In this document: one piece after another, positions 42,714 through 55,366 of the stretch
Position numbering within the stretch: position 1 is the first letter of the stretch
How the letters are laid out: every line of letters starts with the position of its first letter
Assembly (NCBI GenBank): GCA_963971285.1
Contig: OZ020255.1
Location: forward strand, 10,312,931-10,376,930
Length of the DNA stretch: 64,000 bases
Direction: 5' to 3'
Source: Astropecten irregularis
Taxonomy: Eukaryota; Echinodermata; Asteroidea; Paxillosida; Astropectinidae
Translations under genes and position numbers: made by a program
Notes under the pieces: model-generated
What the model saw: only the letters and a program-made list of their open reading frames with translations
The model's database searches: none
Told to the model about the DNA's origin: nothing

Positions 42714-43739
42714 TGATGTGATGGAGTGATATAGGATGTGGGATAGGATAGCTAGCTACATACGGAAGGAAGAGCTTAATATTGTGTCCTTCAGTGGCCT
42801 GTTTATTACAGACTGACAATATTGCCCATTACTAAGCATCACTTTCACTAATTCTCTGCCATGGTTATGGTATAGAGAGGTCATCACGGATCTGACCTCC
42901 GATATGTCCTACATGCTGAAAGATGATGGGGCTGTACTGTCTAAGTGCCGTGATGGAAGGGTGACGGGCTGATATCTGCTGAGTTCACAATCGATCAATT
43001 TCAATCCATCCTCCGTGCAATTTGTGCACCACAAGAGGATTCCGGTGCCCCACTTCTAGCCTTTTTGCTCCTCATTCTTCGGCCGTTTTAGTCCTAAACA
43101 CTCGGTGCATTTGGCACGGTCGACGCTCGGGAACATGGCTGTATATAACTTTGAGCGAATTAAATTGTTCCTCTCTATATATATAACAGACCCTGGCTTC
43201 GTTTTTGAAAACTCTGGGAGTGGACACGAGATAATAGAGAACGCAGGTGCGCTACTGAGCACCTCAAATTGCCCTTCTCCGAGTCGATCATCAGCGGTTT
43301 AATCAAGCAGTTTCCCCCCGGAAACTTGCTGCGTCTTCCCCGTTTCTTCCTGTCGGGATGATGCGGTCGAGGCCATATCCGTATAGTGGCCGTTTCTCTC
43401 GCCAAGAAAGCCTGATTGAATCCCATAGCTGTGTATATCCTGAGAGCACTCAGTCAAAAGTTATCGACTTGCCAGACATATTGACGTCAGGCGTTCGAGC
43501 TTATTCAATTGTGTATCTTTTATGGATAGATTCTTCTGTGTATCTAAGAGGCTGGGTTGGAGAATGTAGGGCTGGAAGGTTTGAGTAAACTGAAGGATAT
43601 AACACTTTCAGGGAACAAACAAACGATAGACGTTCTAAGTGATAAAACCGCTCTTTCTACCGCTCCATTAAATTAAATGCAAACCAAGCAACCGACTTAA
43701 CAACCAATCGATGCCAGTGAACAAGAAAGCCTCTACTTA

Positions 43740-44284
43740 ACCTTCCTTTATACACACCAGCTCATTGATCCATGCACCAAGCCATCCACTAACCAAAACA
43801 TCTACTAACCAACCCATTCCCTCTAACCAGCCATCAACTATAACCAACCCATTCCCACTAACCAACCATCCACTAACCAACCCATCCACTAACCAGCCCA
43901 TCCCCTAACCAATCCATCCACTAACTAACCATCCACTAGCCAACCAAAACACTAGCCAACCCATCCACTAACCAACCCATCCCCTAACCAACCCATCCAA
44001 TGTCTAAACCATCCACTTACTAAGCCATCCACTAACCATCCCATCCACTAACCAATTAAACCATCCACTAACCAGCCCATCAGTACTAACCAACCCATCC
44101 ACTAACCAAACCAATCCACCAACCAACCCATCCACTAACCAACCCATCCACTGACTAGACCATCCACTTACTAAACCATCCACTAACCATCCCATCCACT
44201 AACCAACCCATCCACTAACCAACCAAACCACTAACCAACCAAACCACTAGCCAACCCATCTACTAACCAACCCATCCACTGACC
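43740..44284 (-). repeat. 16-bp minisatellite, CCATCCACTAACCAAC
   Basis: About 30 imperfect units of ACTAACCAACCCATCC over 540 bp, almost free of G on the plus strand. Minus-strand frames through it read Trp/Val/Gly-rich repeats (GWLVDGLV), an artefact of the repeat. Confidence 0.92.
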
Positions 44285-44504
44285 AGGGCCAACCACTGAT
44301 TCAGAGCCGCATTTTAATTTCCAGTGTCGCTTTGAAATTTCTCTGAACTATTTTATGCACCTAAAGGGGACCAACAAATTGTACTGTAAATTTTTTTTTC
44401 GAGACCAGACAATGTTTTTCAATTTTCGATCAAATATCGCAGACACTTCATGCAATTTCATAATGGCTCTCTGAGACAAAATGGCAGACATTAAAGCTTA
44501 CGGT

Positions 44505-44640
44505 ATGTGGATCGGTTTGTTGAAACACCATGTAAGAATCGTTCTTACTTTCGCACTTCTATTTCATTCGCACTTCTCGTAAGGTCTCAACGTTTCGACT
44601 AGCCTGCTCTAGTCTTCAAATCTCTCTTATTAAAGCTTAC
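44505..44640 (-). repeat. Fam-P with degraded hammerhead-like core
   Basis: Minus strand: GACTAGAGCAGGCTAGTC makes a perfect six-pair stem II, followed by GAAACGTTGAGACC. The expected CTGATGA is reduced to TTTGA. The plus-strand left part ATGTGGATCGGTTTG is the family tail. Confidence 0.65.
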
Positions 44641-46178
44641 CTTATAGTAAAAACCTCAGCCCACGTGATAATATTTTAGCCAATCAGGACATCGGTGCAT
44701 GGTTGTACTCTAGAATGCTCATAATTACACGAGATAGTAAGATGTATTGTCGCATAATTCAAATAGATGACTAATATTGATGTAGCCCGGATTCAAATAA
44801 AACGCATGCATGTCAAGCGCAACGGCCAACTTCATTTCCTTTGAATACCGCGCCAACAATAATCACAGACTCACAACCAAAGCACTCGGAAAAAATGTCT
44901 GGTGATGACTAGGACTAAATGCCGTTAATTTCTAGCTTTCAATAAAAGACCGCTGCTAAACTCTATAGCGACAGAAAAGCAATTTTGGACTTATTGTGGA
45001 AATTGAAAAAGGCGCACGGCATGCATGCAGCAGGGCAAGTATACGTGTATACACGGTCGTATACAGAATGTATATGCTTACTGGGCATTGTCTAATACAG
45101 CGTAGAGTAGTAATTTCCTTGACATTCAGGCGAACCCAGACAGAGCGACGCCAGCACCATTGTCGTCAGCTTGTCACGCACAGAGACGAGATTTCACTGT
45201 TCAAGGTTCCATCATTGTGTCCATTTCTGCGTCTTGTATCCAGAAGACTCGTCACGATCACAACCTTAAAACGCATACATTCTCCCCATCTTGAGCATAC
45301 GGGCGCCAGACTAAAGTTCAGCGCGACCTGTTTTGAAATTGAAAGCTGTTTATTTTGCATCGACAAAGGACTGCTGAGACGGCAAAGCGCACGGGATACG
45401 AACGCTCCATTCTAACATCTTACAATTATTTTTCTCCCCCAATCAAATTTTCTTTATCGATGTTTTCGTATAAACCTTAACATTGTAACGTTAGTATATT
45501 CATAAGTTGCTCGTGCGGTAGGCCTACATCATTAATGCTCCAGACGCATTTTCCTTGAATTGAGGTTTTCAGTCTGACAATTTAATTAATATTTTATTCA
45601 TGACTTTGTGCATTATTTTTTATTTCGTAAATATTTTAAGGAAACGTCACTAAACTTCGGGCAGAAGTAAATTTTGGCATGAATGTTGACGTCGGTCATT
45701 ATTTTCGATGTCACCTTAGAGCCTCCATACCAGTCGAATCTTGAAACCCCAGAAAGACACAGTTTTGTTCACCCTTTCAATCGAATATTCAGTGAATATT
45801 CTTCCATATCAGGATTAGATGGGATTTCAGGTACTGCGCCGGCGCCTTATTAATATTTCCTTTTTATCAATCATTAATAAATGCATGGGATCCTCTGCAA
45901 AAAAAAATTGAGGAAGTGGAGCTCAATAACCTGTCTTTGCTGGTTAATAATTCTGGCTTTTGGCAAATCGACTTTGCCGAAATTTGAAAGTATAATGACT
46001 GTGATTTATGGCAGCTTGGAGGCACAGGGACTCGTTTTAATATCACAGGGGTGAGAAGCAGTTTGCTTGGGACTATCCTACGTGCAATAATGCATGATGT
46101 ATCTACGGCGAGGCAAGGCTACAGTATGTAAATACCGCTAGTCTCGATTCCAATCGAACGTTGTGGAATTAATGACAA
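44640..46178. other. Mostly single-copy DNA, CpG-containing
   Basis: No repeat copy. Around 44990-45420 the base composition is richer in CpG and a 139-codon open frame exists, but it has no domain, no protein-like composition and no supporting splice sites. A promoter or untranslated exon of the downstream gene is possible. Confidence 0.35.
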
Positions 46179-46423
46179 GGGGCCAATTTCACAGAGCTGC
46201 TTAAGCACCAAATCTTGCTTAAGCACTAAAAACCATGATGAATAAAATCAGTATGCCGGCCCAAACTCCTTGTGAATGTTATGCTCAGCAAACAATGACC
46301 GAATACAAGTCGAAAACAGTAAACATCACATGAACATTGGTTGGTAATCCTGTTTGATCAGGGAAGACTTCATGCTTTTTAAAAGCAAATTTTGTGCTTA
46401 AGCAGCTCTACGAAATTTGCCCC
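46179..46423. mobile_element. Fam-A MITE, 'TTAAGC' subfamily
   Basis: GGGGCCAATTTCACAGAGCT to AGCTCTACGAAATTTGCCCC, interior as 10261. Confidence 0.88.
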
Positions 46424-47862
46424 AGAATGTATACAAGTTTGCCTCTTCATTTTTTATGTTTTTTTCATTATATTTTTGCTGTTGGTTCCCTAGATGAGCA
46501 TGCATGAAAATCGCCCATTTTACAAAGCCATTTAAAGTAAAACCAAATGCTGCTTTGAAACCAAAATAAGACTTGCCATTCATTATCTGTCAGTAAATTC
46601 TCTGCGTAAATGCTATAAAATGACTTGACTGAAAAAAAAAAAAACATTGCAGGAACACTTTAAGCTGTTGGCGATTAGGTCCAAGCCTACACAACTATAG
46701 GCTCAGAGCACTTAGGGGTCTGAAGATGTCAACATATCTCCACAAGCTGGAGGCTTGGAGATACAAGATGATATCATGGATGGACTTTTAGGAGTCGGTA
46801 GGGAGCCGGGGTGATCTAGATATGGAGGGGAGGGGGCGAGATTGACAGATGGGGGGACACACACCGAGGCAGATCGTAAAGGGCACGGAGTACTTTGGGA
46901 GGAAAATATTCAATGGAGTTTATAATTGCTAAGCATGTAGGCGGTTCGCCCGAAAAAAAAAACTGCATTGGTTTGAAATTTTACCATCACGAGTTTCTGC
47001 AGTGTTAAGAGGGAGGAATGATTTTGATGTGATTTTTGCACAAATAAATTGAGCTAAAAAGAATCTTTTTTAGTCTTGTTTTTAATTTTGAAACAGAGCC
47101 AAGTCTATTCACAAACCCCTACACTTTATACACTGTTAAAACCTTCCAATACTGTATCAATACAGAATCTGCTTAGTGTTTTACAATCAGACCACACTTG
47201 TCAATTTAAATGAAGGTTATTTTTGCCACTTTAAAGTCTTTCCGAAGTTGGATTTTTCTCGATTTTGGATATTTTGTTTGCCTGACCTCATACTACTATA
47301 GAAAATACAATAAAACCTTCCGTTGCAATTTTTTTGGGGGGTCAAGTTGTATTTTGACCCTACCACTAGAATTGCAAATACGTTTATCGAGCTGAATAAT
47401 AAAATTATATAAGAACAAAATGAGCAATAAGAAAGACATAGGCCTAACAGTTTTATGTCTTGATTACGGATGGCTATCGTTGTGCTGAGACTCGAAACAA
47501 TCTGCCCCAAACCCATACCATTGTCACGTCTGAAAGAGAGCCGTAATGATTTCGTCGGGGACATTATTATTTTTTTCTCCCGATGTAATTTAATTTTCTT
47601 CGAGGCAAAATGCAGCGAAATATCGATTTACCGAGTATTAGCACGCTGCATATACTGCTGCGGTCTGCAAGAGATGCTAACAGGGCATGCGCAGTGGGCA
47701 TACGCTGACGACTGTTTGCTGTCGATAGTAGTGAGAGTGAGACTTTGGGGCCCGGTTGCAAAAGATACATGTAAATTAGTGTAGAAGTATTGTTGTCGTT
47801 TTCATGCAACAAGCGGGTACATGAAATGAGTGTTAACGGTTAACATAAGGAAATCAAAGTAT

Positions 47863-48392
47863 TGAGTTTGGCTGGTATAGGAATTGCATGGCCTCCAAAA
47901 AAATTAATAATTGAGTTTGAGACAGAAAATGGACTCAACAGTTCGTAAACAGTGCAATCAGTCACCATGGGAAGTTCTTGGTTCATCAGATGCTTGGTTT
48001 GTGACTTTTTGAAAAAATCGTTCATCCGAACGATTTTTGGAACAAACATAAAGAACTCCCTCACTTAATATGCTTTAGTTATTCTCTTTCACTCAAAGTA
48101 TGAAGATGGTGCTGGTAGAAACAAACCGTTAATTATTTCCACCTGAAATGCTGTATTTATCCAGAAATGAGTAAAACAAAGACCGAAAACAGTTTTGATC
48201 TCGGGGTAAGATCAATACCATTCTTCATGTTTTATAAGAAAAATTGCGTCGGGTTTTCGCTATTATTTCGTGACTCAGATGTCCGATTGAGCTCAAATTT
48301 TCACAGGTTTATTATTTCATGTACATGTTAGATCAGACTGATGAGTGCTGTCCTGTGACCTTTACCAATCATGTATTGTGCTTTTAATGTTT
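47863..48392. mobile_element. Composite Fam-T element
   Basis: First part (47863-48055) has TGGACTCAACAGTTCG and the ATCCGAACGATTTTTGG end, as at 12381. Second part (48093-48390) has TATGAAGATGGTGCTGG, ATCTCGGGGTAAGATC and TCAGATGTCCGATTGAG and ends before TTAA. Probably two insertions or a recombinant. Confidence 0.72.
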
Positions 48393-48647
48393 GTATAATC
48401 GCTTAGCCTTCCTTGTTCCGGCTAACTAACGCAATAAGCTAGAAAGTAGATTACTACAGAGGCCTCGAAAGGTCACTCTTCATTAGGATTGGATCATTAA
48501 GCAAACGTGTACGCCTTCTTACGTAAATGTATTGGATCCCAATTAACCAACTCGAGGTTATTCATATTAAAAGGGAGGACATTATAATCAAGCTACACCC
48601 AGGACGCTGACCATCATAATTATGTTGGTTTATCGTGCACCTTTTCT

Positions 48648-48985
48648 GACGTTCTGATCCTAGCAGGATCTTTCACAAAGGCTGCTCAGAGTTAGGAGGG
48701 CCAGACGTTCTGATCCTAGCAGGATCTTTTACAAAGGCTGGTCAGAGTTACATGTAGGAGGGCGAATGCCTGACGTTCCAATCCTAGCAGCATTTTTCTC
48801 AAAGGCTGCTCAGAGTTAGGAGGGCCTGACGTTTCGATCCTAGCTGGATCTTTCACAAAGGCTGCTCAGAGTTAGGAGGGCGTTTCGATCTACTGGCAGA
48901 ACTTTCTCAAAGGCTGCTCAGAGTTAGGAGGGCTTGACGTTTTGATCCTAGCAGGATCTTTATCAAAGGTTAAATGACGAGTTTT
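48648..48985 (-). repeat. Tandem array of six Fam-H hammerhead-like units
   Basis: Units begin GACGTT at 48648, 48704, 48772, 48828, about 48880 (truncated) and 48936, with a period of about 56 bp. Each has a GATCCTAGCAGGATC-type hairpin, AAAGGCTGCTCAGAGTTAGG and GGGCC. Minus-strand cores vary (TTGTGAA, TTGAGAA, TTGATAA). Confidence 0.82.
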
Positions 48986-48999
48986 TGTTTTGCTTTATT

Positions 49000-51900
49000 T
49001 AAAACTTATCTATTGTTTTAAATTTCATTCGTGATGTTTTGTTTTTTCATATTTACTCGGTAACAAAACTTGATATAAACCTCTAGTCACATGAGTGATG
49101 AAGAAATTACAATGCGGAAACAGTTGTAGACCAACCATTGCTGTGGACTGACTGTTGCTGATTAGGCCTACTCAGTTTATATCAGAATAAAAAAAATCCT
49201 GACACTTGTGCAGTCCCCGTAAGCAGTGAATATATTTTAGCGTGCGCGAGCGAGCAAGTTGGTGGGGGTATAGTAGTCTGTTCGTCAGGGGGAAGAATGG
49301 TGAACCGGGCAGCCAATCCATCATGTCTATAGGCTGCAGGTGGAAGACAGACCCCCCTTCCCCCTTCCCCTTCCCCCGACCCCTCTCTCTCTCAATCGAT
49401 GCATCCCGAGACTGAGATGACGCTAGTTGATGAAGCTACACTACATCGCCCAGAGACCAACAATCTGGACAGGGGAAAAAACGCAACGACTGCTTACCAC
49501 CGGGGCCCCGAGGCTGGTCTTACCGGGCTCCCAGGCCTATATCCTAGCTCCCTCTCTGATGAGGTTTTATTCTCGCTCTTTCTTTTTCTCTTTCTCTCTC
49601 TCTTATAGTTGTCCACATGTCTCCTGGTGCAGGAAGGGAATAGATTGAGGTAAATAAGATGCCGAGACGATCTCGGTAGATAGATGCTTAAAGCAGCGAC
49701 GTGTTGTTGTTGGTGGGACTGTATTAAAGTAAAGGCCATGTCTAACCCAAGCTGATTTTGTTCTCTTGGCCTGAACGTATCTCGTAGTTTCTCCAGTATT
49801 GCACAATAAATTATATGTCACTGGTAGTTAAATGTGTCTGATAAGCCTAATTAAAATTGTTGGCAAACTGCCAATCCTACTTTGTGATCCTAATGCAAAA
49901 AGTGTGTGATTGTCATGTCCGTTACGCTGGAATTGCCCTTATATTAAACGTATGTACTCTATCTTTCATCGTAACTGTTAACGAAAGTACGGCACTATCG
50001 TAAGGATCGTAAAATACTGTGACAAAAATTATATCGGCCTTACTGTCTTCGCAAGCTAAACACGTCCGTACTTGTTACAAAATAAAACTAGACACTACTA
50101 ACAATTGAATCTTCAAAGCTTCGGCGTTTATATACTACACTCTCCTTTTTCATGTTTAAAATTTCGACTGTATGGCTCTTAAAAATGACATCACGATTTA
50201 ATAAAAACAATCAGGCAAAACGCTGTTATTGCGTTTTGTTGAGAAAAAAAAAACTTTGGGCGTGTGGAAGTTCTAACAATATGGCTCAGAAAGGGCGCAC
50301 AATATTGCCGTGTTTTTGTTTTTAGTAAGCAACCACAGAACTCAAAGCCAGTTTTCTTCCGTGCAAACACTGCGTGTCCGTTCCTTGTACGAGCCTAATA
50401 CCTTCAAATTGAAACGGAATCCGTTCGTGTCCTGACAGGTTAATGAAAATGCCGCGACGTACACTTGTTTTGTGAAGATGCTGGGACGTCGGTGACAAAC
50501 TGCGTATAAGAAATTCCCGCCAAGGGAATTCCAGGTTTATGTAGGGTGATGAGCGTATTTGTACGGCGTGATTGGAGGAGTACCGGCGCGTGGTGTGCCG
50601 AGCTTGCAACCGTGATGGGTTTACCCTTGATCTGTGCTGTGTACACACATTGTGTACCTAGATCCAAAATACACACAGTTCGCTGAGAATTATATTCGTG
50701 TTCAAATGTTCCGTGGCAAGCAAAAATGCGTTTAGTACCACTTTCATCCCACGTATAGGCCTATTCATTTAAATCGTGGTTGGTAACCTGGTATTCAGGC
50801 CAGTGTTAATTTTAAGCCTTGAGCAAAACTTAGTTTAATGTGCGCATAATTATGTGGTAGGCCATATTTTGCGTATTGGGGTCGCTCTTGGGAAACACAG
50901 CATTACTAAGGCCGTGTCCGAAACGGGCTTCCAGAGCTATACGGCTAGGTCCATTGTCTTGGTGTCACCGCGTATTTCTAATGGAGCGAAGACCTAGACC
51001 TAGCCTCTAGACAACAGAATGAGATGCAGCCTAACAGTCATATTCATAATTTCATTCTGATTAAAAACATCAAATATGGCGTATGGTAAAGCGCCCCATG
51101 CGACGCACTATGAATTAATTGCTTCTGCTTGCCCACGAGCAAAGTCTTAACTTTTTAACTCAGGAGAGCACGATAAAAAAAAACTCCGTCCGTGCAAACT
51201 TTTCACAGCGAAGCAAACTCAGCACAGTAAAAAGCTATCACGTGAACGGATTACCCTTACGGGAATAGTTACTGGTAATGTTATTGGCACAAGAGTTAGA
51301 GTTCTGTTTTAATGAAATATCAAGCCATGCCGAAGTCAGTTTTGAGAAAAAAAATCTCTAAGTTCACTTTTAGTGGATGTAGAATCATATCCGCAGTAAA
51401 ATAAACATAATTTACTTTTAACACAATAATTATTTTTGTTGGGAAGATATTGACGTCTAAAAACTTCCTCTGTGCTATTCAATTAAGTGTCTATTTTATT
51501 TGTACATGTACTTAATGCAGAAGATTGCCTCAAAATTGCCTGTGCGAAAATTACCTCTTGTTAACAAAGTCCGTTAAAGTAATTATTTCCGGTAACACTG
51601 AACTAATTAGATAAAACATCAATTACAGAAAGTGCTTTAGAACGGTTAAGTTGTAAATGGAAAAGGTAAAATGGAACTGGTAATTGCATTAGATATTGCT
51701 TGTAAAACCTTGACTTGAATAGTTACTTTGACAATTTGAAACATCCTGATAAATGATTCCACTCAGTTTGGCATTGAACTCCCTCAACGTACCTATTTAT
51801 CGTATCTTTAGTTGTTGTTATTGTTGTTGTTTAAGTACAAAATGTTTTATTGCAAAAAAAGGAATAATCTCGGTATGTGCGAGGCCTGAGAAAATCTTTT

Positions 51901-52060
51901 GTGACATGGCTGCACGGAATGAGTGGAAGGGTGACAGGTGTTGTTGGCCAGTCAACGTTTCGAACGTTAACAATGATAATCTTCAGCACTTTACAGCTCA
52001 GGGAACATACATGTATTGAGACACGTATTAGAGGACAACGGCGCCGCAAAGGTCATACTC
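49000..52060. other. Single-copy intergenic DNA
   Basis: About 3 kb without a recognisable family copy. CpG density is higher around 50340-50660, which may mark a regulatory region. A short C-rich and CT-rich run lies at 49350-49395 and 49575-49610. No gene recognised. Confidence 0.4.
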
Positions 52061-52067
52061 TAGTGCC

Positions 52068-52213
52068 AGAGCTCGATTTCACCAAACTCATCGTAATACT
52101 CATCATGACTTATGATGCATTGCAGGCTGCAGCCCTACGTAGTTATGGAATAGATGGGTTATCCATCATAACTCTAGTTACGATCGATCGTAGGGCATCG
52201 TGAAATCGACCCC
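52068..52213. mobile_element. Fam-Q MITE
   Basis: GCTCGATTTCACCAAACTCA to TAGGGCATCGTGAAATCGACCCC-type end, with CTAGTTACGATCGATCGTAG. Confidence 0.88.
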
Positions 52214-52268
52214 AAGCCACGTAACCGATATCGTTAGATTGAAATTTGCTTCCCTTCGAAAAAGAACA

Positions 52269-52508
52269 GGGGCTAGTTTCATGGAGCTGTTAAGCACAAA
52301 AAAATGCTTAGCACAAAATGCATTGCTCAATAAAACAAACTACCATAAAAAACACCATTTGATATTCATGGTCAGCGAACAACAGCCAAAGAACAATCAC
52401 AAGTCAAACACAATGCATGGAAATGTGGTTGTTAAGACTGCTTTTACAGACAGAAATTTCATGGTTAGCTATTTTTTTGTGCTAAGCAGGGTCGTGAAAT
52501 TTGGCCTT
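52269..52508. mobile_element. Fam-A MITE
   Basis: GGGGCTAGTTTCATGGAGCT to GTCGTGAAATTTGGCC; interior TTTGATATTCATGGTCAGCG. Confidence 0.87.
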
Positions 52509-53101
52509 GGTGATGACTATTAAGTGAAGATGTGCCAATGAGTTGGCAGAGTTATAGGCAATTTGAAAATTGAGTTAGACAAAAAAAATCTAATACCTCT
52601 CTAATGCTACAATGATTGCTTCCGCTTTATGATTTCTTAAACGCTGTTTTAGAATGAGCTCTGAAAATATTATCGGCATCGGATTTCATCCGGATGTGAG
52701 TTTAATCTTTCGAGGAAACATTCAAAATCCTTCGGAAGTACTAACTCATCAAAGCTTTGGCAGTTTCAATGGGAAACGGGGAACAATCTAAATGTCAACG
52801 ATATTTTTCTTCTTGAGCGTAAACATGACTTGTGGTCCTTCCTTGCTTCAGAACGGAGCAGACAGCGAAGTGCGAAATAAACCATGGATTTTCATTCATC
52901 TTCAAATTATTGGTTTTGAAATATTAATGCCGAGCTTTATTGCTTTCACACGTCTTCTTTGATTGGGGTAGTATTATTGCAAGGAGTATGCAAATACGTA
53001 ATCAGGATAGAGGGATGAATTTGAAAAAACCCGGAGATATGGGTTTGATAGTTCTAGCCATGAAACGTGGCAGTCAGCGTACGTAAGCGAAACCTATTCT
53101 T

Positions 53102-53473
53102 TTAAAGGTATAATACATGATTGGTAAAGGTCACAGAACAGCGCTCATACTTTGTTTGATCCAGCATATACATGAAATAATAAACCTGTGAAAATTGGAA
53201 CTCAATCGGACATCTGAGTCACGAGAAAAAATTGCGAAAACGCGACTCAGTTTTTCTTATAAATCATGACAAATGGTTTTGATCTTACCTCGGGATAAAA
53301 ACTGTTCTCAGTCTTTATTCTGGATAAATAACAGCATTTCAAGTGGAACTATTTTAACGGTATGTTTCTACCATCAACATCTTCATACCCTGAATGTTAT
53401 ACGTAAATATGCGAACATTTTATGTTTGGGTATGTTACCAATATCCTACATTGGATGTACTGTTCCTTTAAAG
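53102..53473 (-). mobile_element. Fam-T MITE, AGGTATAATACATG subfamily
   Basis: TTAA-AGGTATAATACATGATTGG to GGATGTACTGTTCCT-TTAA. Shares its right TTAA with the next element. Confidence 0.88.
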
Positions 53474-53842
53474 GGATGGTACAGAACTGTTCTCTTTTTT
53501 TTTGCGACAAAACCGTTGCTGACAGTGAAAGCACATTATGCAATCCATCACATACTTTAACTGACCAACCTGTAGTTGTTTGAGGTCAATCAGCCATCTG
53601 GGTAACGAGAAAATAGTGAAAACCCGTTTACACATTTCAACGATATTATGCGTTCATACTAAAACGCTTCAAAGCGATTCATTCCAATTGGAAAATGGTT
53701 TCATTTATTTCTCAACGAATATGGCATTTCAGACATAAACATGTTTTCTCCTATCATCACCATTATACTGTGTAAGTTTTATGTGAATCTATGATCTTGA
53801 AGTGAATTTTGTCTTACCAATTTTGTACCATCCCTTTAAGAT
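53469..53842 (-). mobile_element. Fam-T-related MITE, AGGGATGGTACAGAA ends
   Basis: TTAA-AGGGATGGTACAGAACTG to TTTTGTACCATCCCT-TTAA, inverted for about 13 bases. The interior keeps the layout of the family (CAGCCATCTGGGTAACGAG, CATTTCAGACATAAAC), although it has diverged. Confidence 0.82.
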
Positions 53843-54193
53843 TAAACAGGCAAATGTTCCACTGGAATGGTCTCACGGTGATACACATTTAATATCATCA
53901 GAAAGCTCTTAGTAAAGTCCATTCATCTCAAGATGGTGTCTTCCCACACACATCCGCCCCACCACCCACATGATGACTGTTTTCACATTATGTCTCAAGA
54001 CTTTCCACGCAACATCACATGAATCCTGGATAATCAACACCCTCTTTTTGAATCGAGGACAATTTCCAGACTGAAACCGTTTTCCAATGATGTTCATCCG
54101 GAGCTGGGATGGGTTTCTTTTATGTTTTTTCTTTCAGTCTTTATAATACACCCACAACCTCGTCAGGCATGGGGATGTATCATTACGTTTACA

Positions 54194-54343
54194 GGGGTCG
54201 ATTTCACCAAACTCATCGTAGCTTACTATCAATCGTAGGACTTTTGATGCATTGAAGCCCTACTTGGGATAGGCCCCTTATGACGGGTTATCCTTCGTAA
54301 CTCGAATTACGATCGATCGCAGGGCTTCGTGAAATCGACCCAG
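54194..54343. mobile_element. Fam-Q MITE
   Basis: GGGGTCGATTTCACCAAACT to GGCTTCGTGAAATCGACCC, with ACGATCGATCGCAGGG. Confidence 0.9.
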
Positions 54344-54634
54344 GATTGGTAAAATACCCAAACAGATGGTCACAGATTTACCTATAACTTACTGGGTATG
54401 AAGATGGTGGTGGTAAAAACGTTAAAATATTTCTGCCTGAAATGGTGTATTTATCCAGAAATTAGTAAAACAAAAATCCAAAACAGTTTTGTTCTCGGGG
54501 TAAGATGGAAACCATTCTTTATGTTTTAAAGAAAAATTTAATCGGCCGGGTTTTCGCTATTTTCACGGGACTCAGATGTCCGATTGAGCTCAAATTTTCA
54601 CAGGTGTTATTTTATGTACAATGTTTGATCTAGG
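54343..54634. mobile_element. Fam-T MITE, both ends lost
   Basis: GGATTGGTAAAATACCC, TATGAAGATGGTGGTGG, TCTCGGGGTAAGATGG and TCAGATGTCCGATTGAGC. It is wedged between a Fam-Q element and a one-arm fragment of the 37764 family. Confidence 0.78.
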
Positions 54635-54987
54635 TACCTGGGCAACATGTTACCCTAAATGTTGACAGTGTACACTCTGCTTTAGGCTTTCTTCTGTAGC
54701 CGACGCCCTGTGCAGATTCTGAATTGACCACGTGACACAGCTTGTTGAATTATTTTGGCACGTTGCCAGTTGGCATAGCACTGAAGTGGATTCTGAGTTG
54801 TTTTCACCATACGGATTTAAAGAAAAAACTCGCAAAGGAGAAAGTTCCAAATCTACTTTCAAAATTGAAGAATCACATTGATAAGCCATTTAAAACCGTG
54901 GAGCTTAATTGCATCCGGCTTTGATACCTTTCAGCCTGCTTGACGCGACGGTGGCTTCGAAAGTGTTGTTGTTTTTCGGTCAAGACC

Positions 54988-55366
54988 ATAGGTGTCGATC
55001 TCTTTTCACGATTGGGGGATGATTGGTGATTTGGTGTCCTATGCGAGGTTGCAAAGCGACCGAGCTGAGGAGGCTGTGGGAGGTGGGATACCCCCTCCCA
55101 AACCAGGGACTTTTTTGAATAAAAACATAGTCGAAAAGTCGCATTTTAGAGCATTTAAAAACGATATTGAGAAGAACTAAACATAGTATAAATTCACTGC
55201 GAAGACACAAAAAACAAAAACAAGCCTCATGCAATATTTCTATACAATAAACTTGAATGATATTCAACCTCGAAATATTTTGGGGATGATAATACACGCC
55301 ATCCCCGACCTAAAATATGGGGGGGGGGGGATATATTCCCCATCCCCCGGGATCGACACCCATGGT
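54988..55366. mobile_element. MITE, ends CCATAGGTGTCGATC
   Basis: CCATAGGTGTCGATC on the left and GGGATCGACACCCATGG on the right are inverted. The interior ATAAACTTGAATGATATTC and TCGAAATATTTTGGGG is the inverse of the copy at 39165. Contains a 12-G run. Confidence 0.82.

Noticed and set aside
43740-44284. Regular repeats that might suggest a CRISPR array
   Set aside because: Contiguous 16-bp tandem units without spacers, in animal DNA. A minisatellite.
44996-45415. 139-codon open frame on the plus strand
   Set aside because: No recognisable domain, irregular composition and no supporting splice structure. May overlap an untranslated exon or regulatory DNA, but coding is not supported.
50322-50676. 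Overlapping 108- and 78-codon minus-strand frames
   Set aside because: They overlap in different frames in a CpG-rich patch. Stops are scarce there because of base composition, and no family is recognised.
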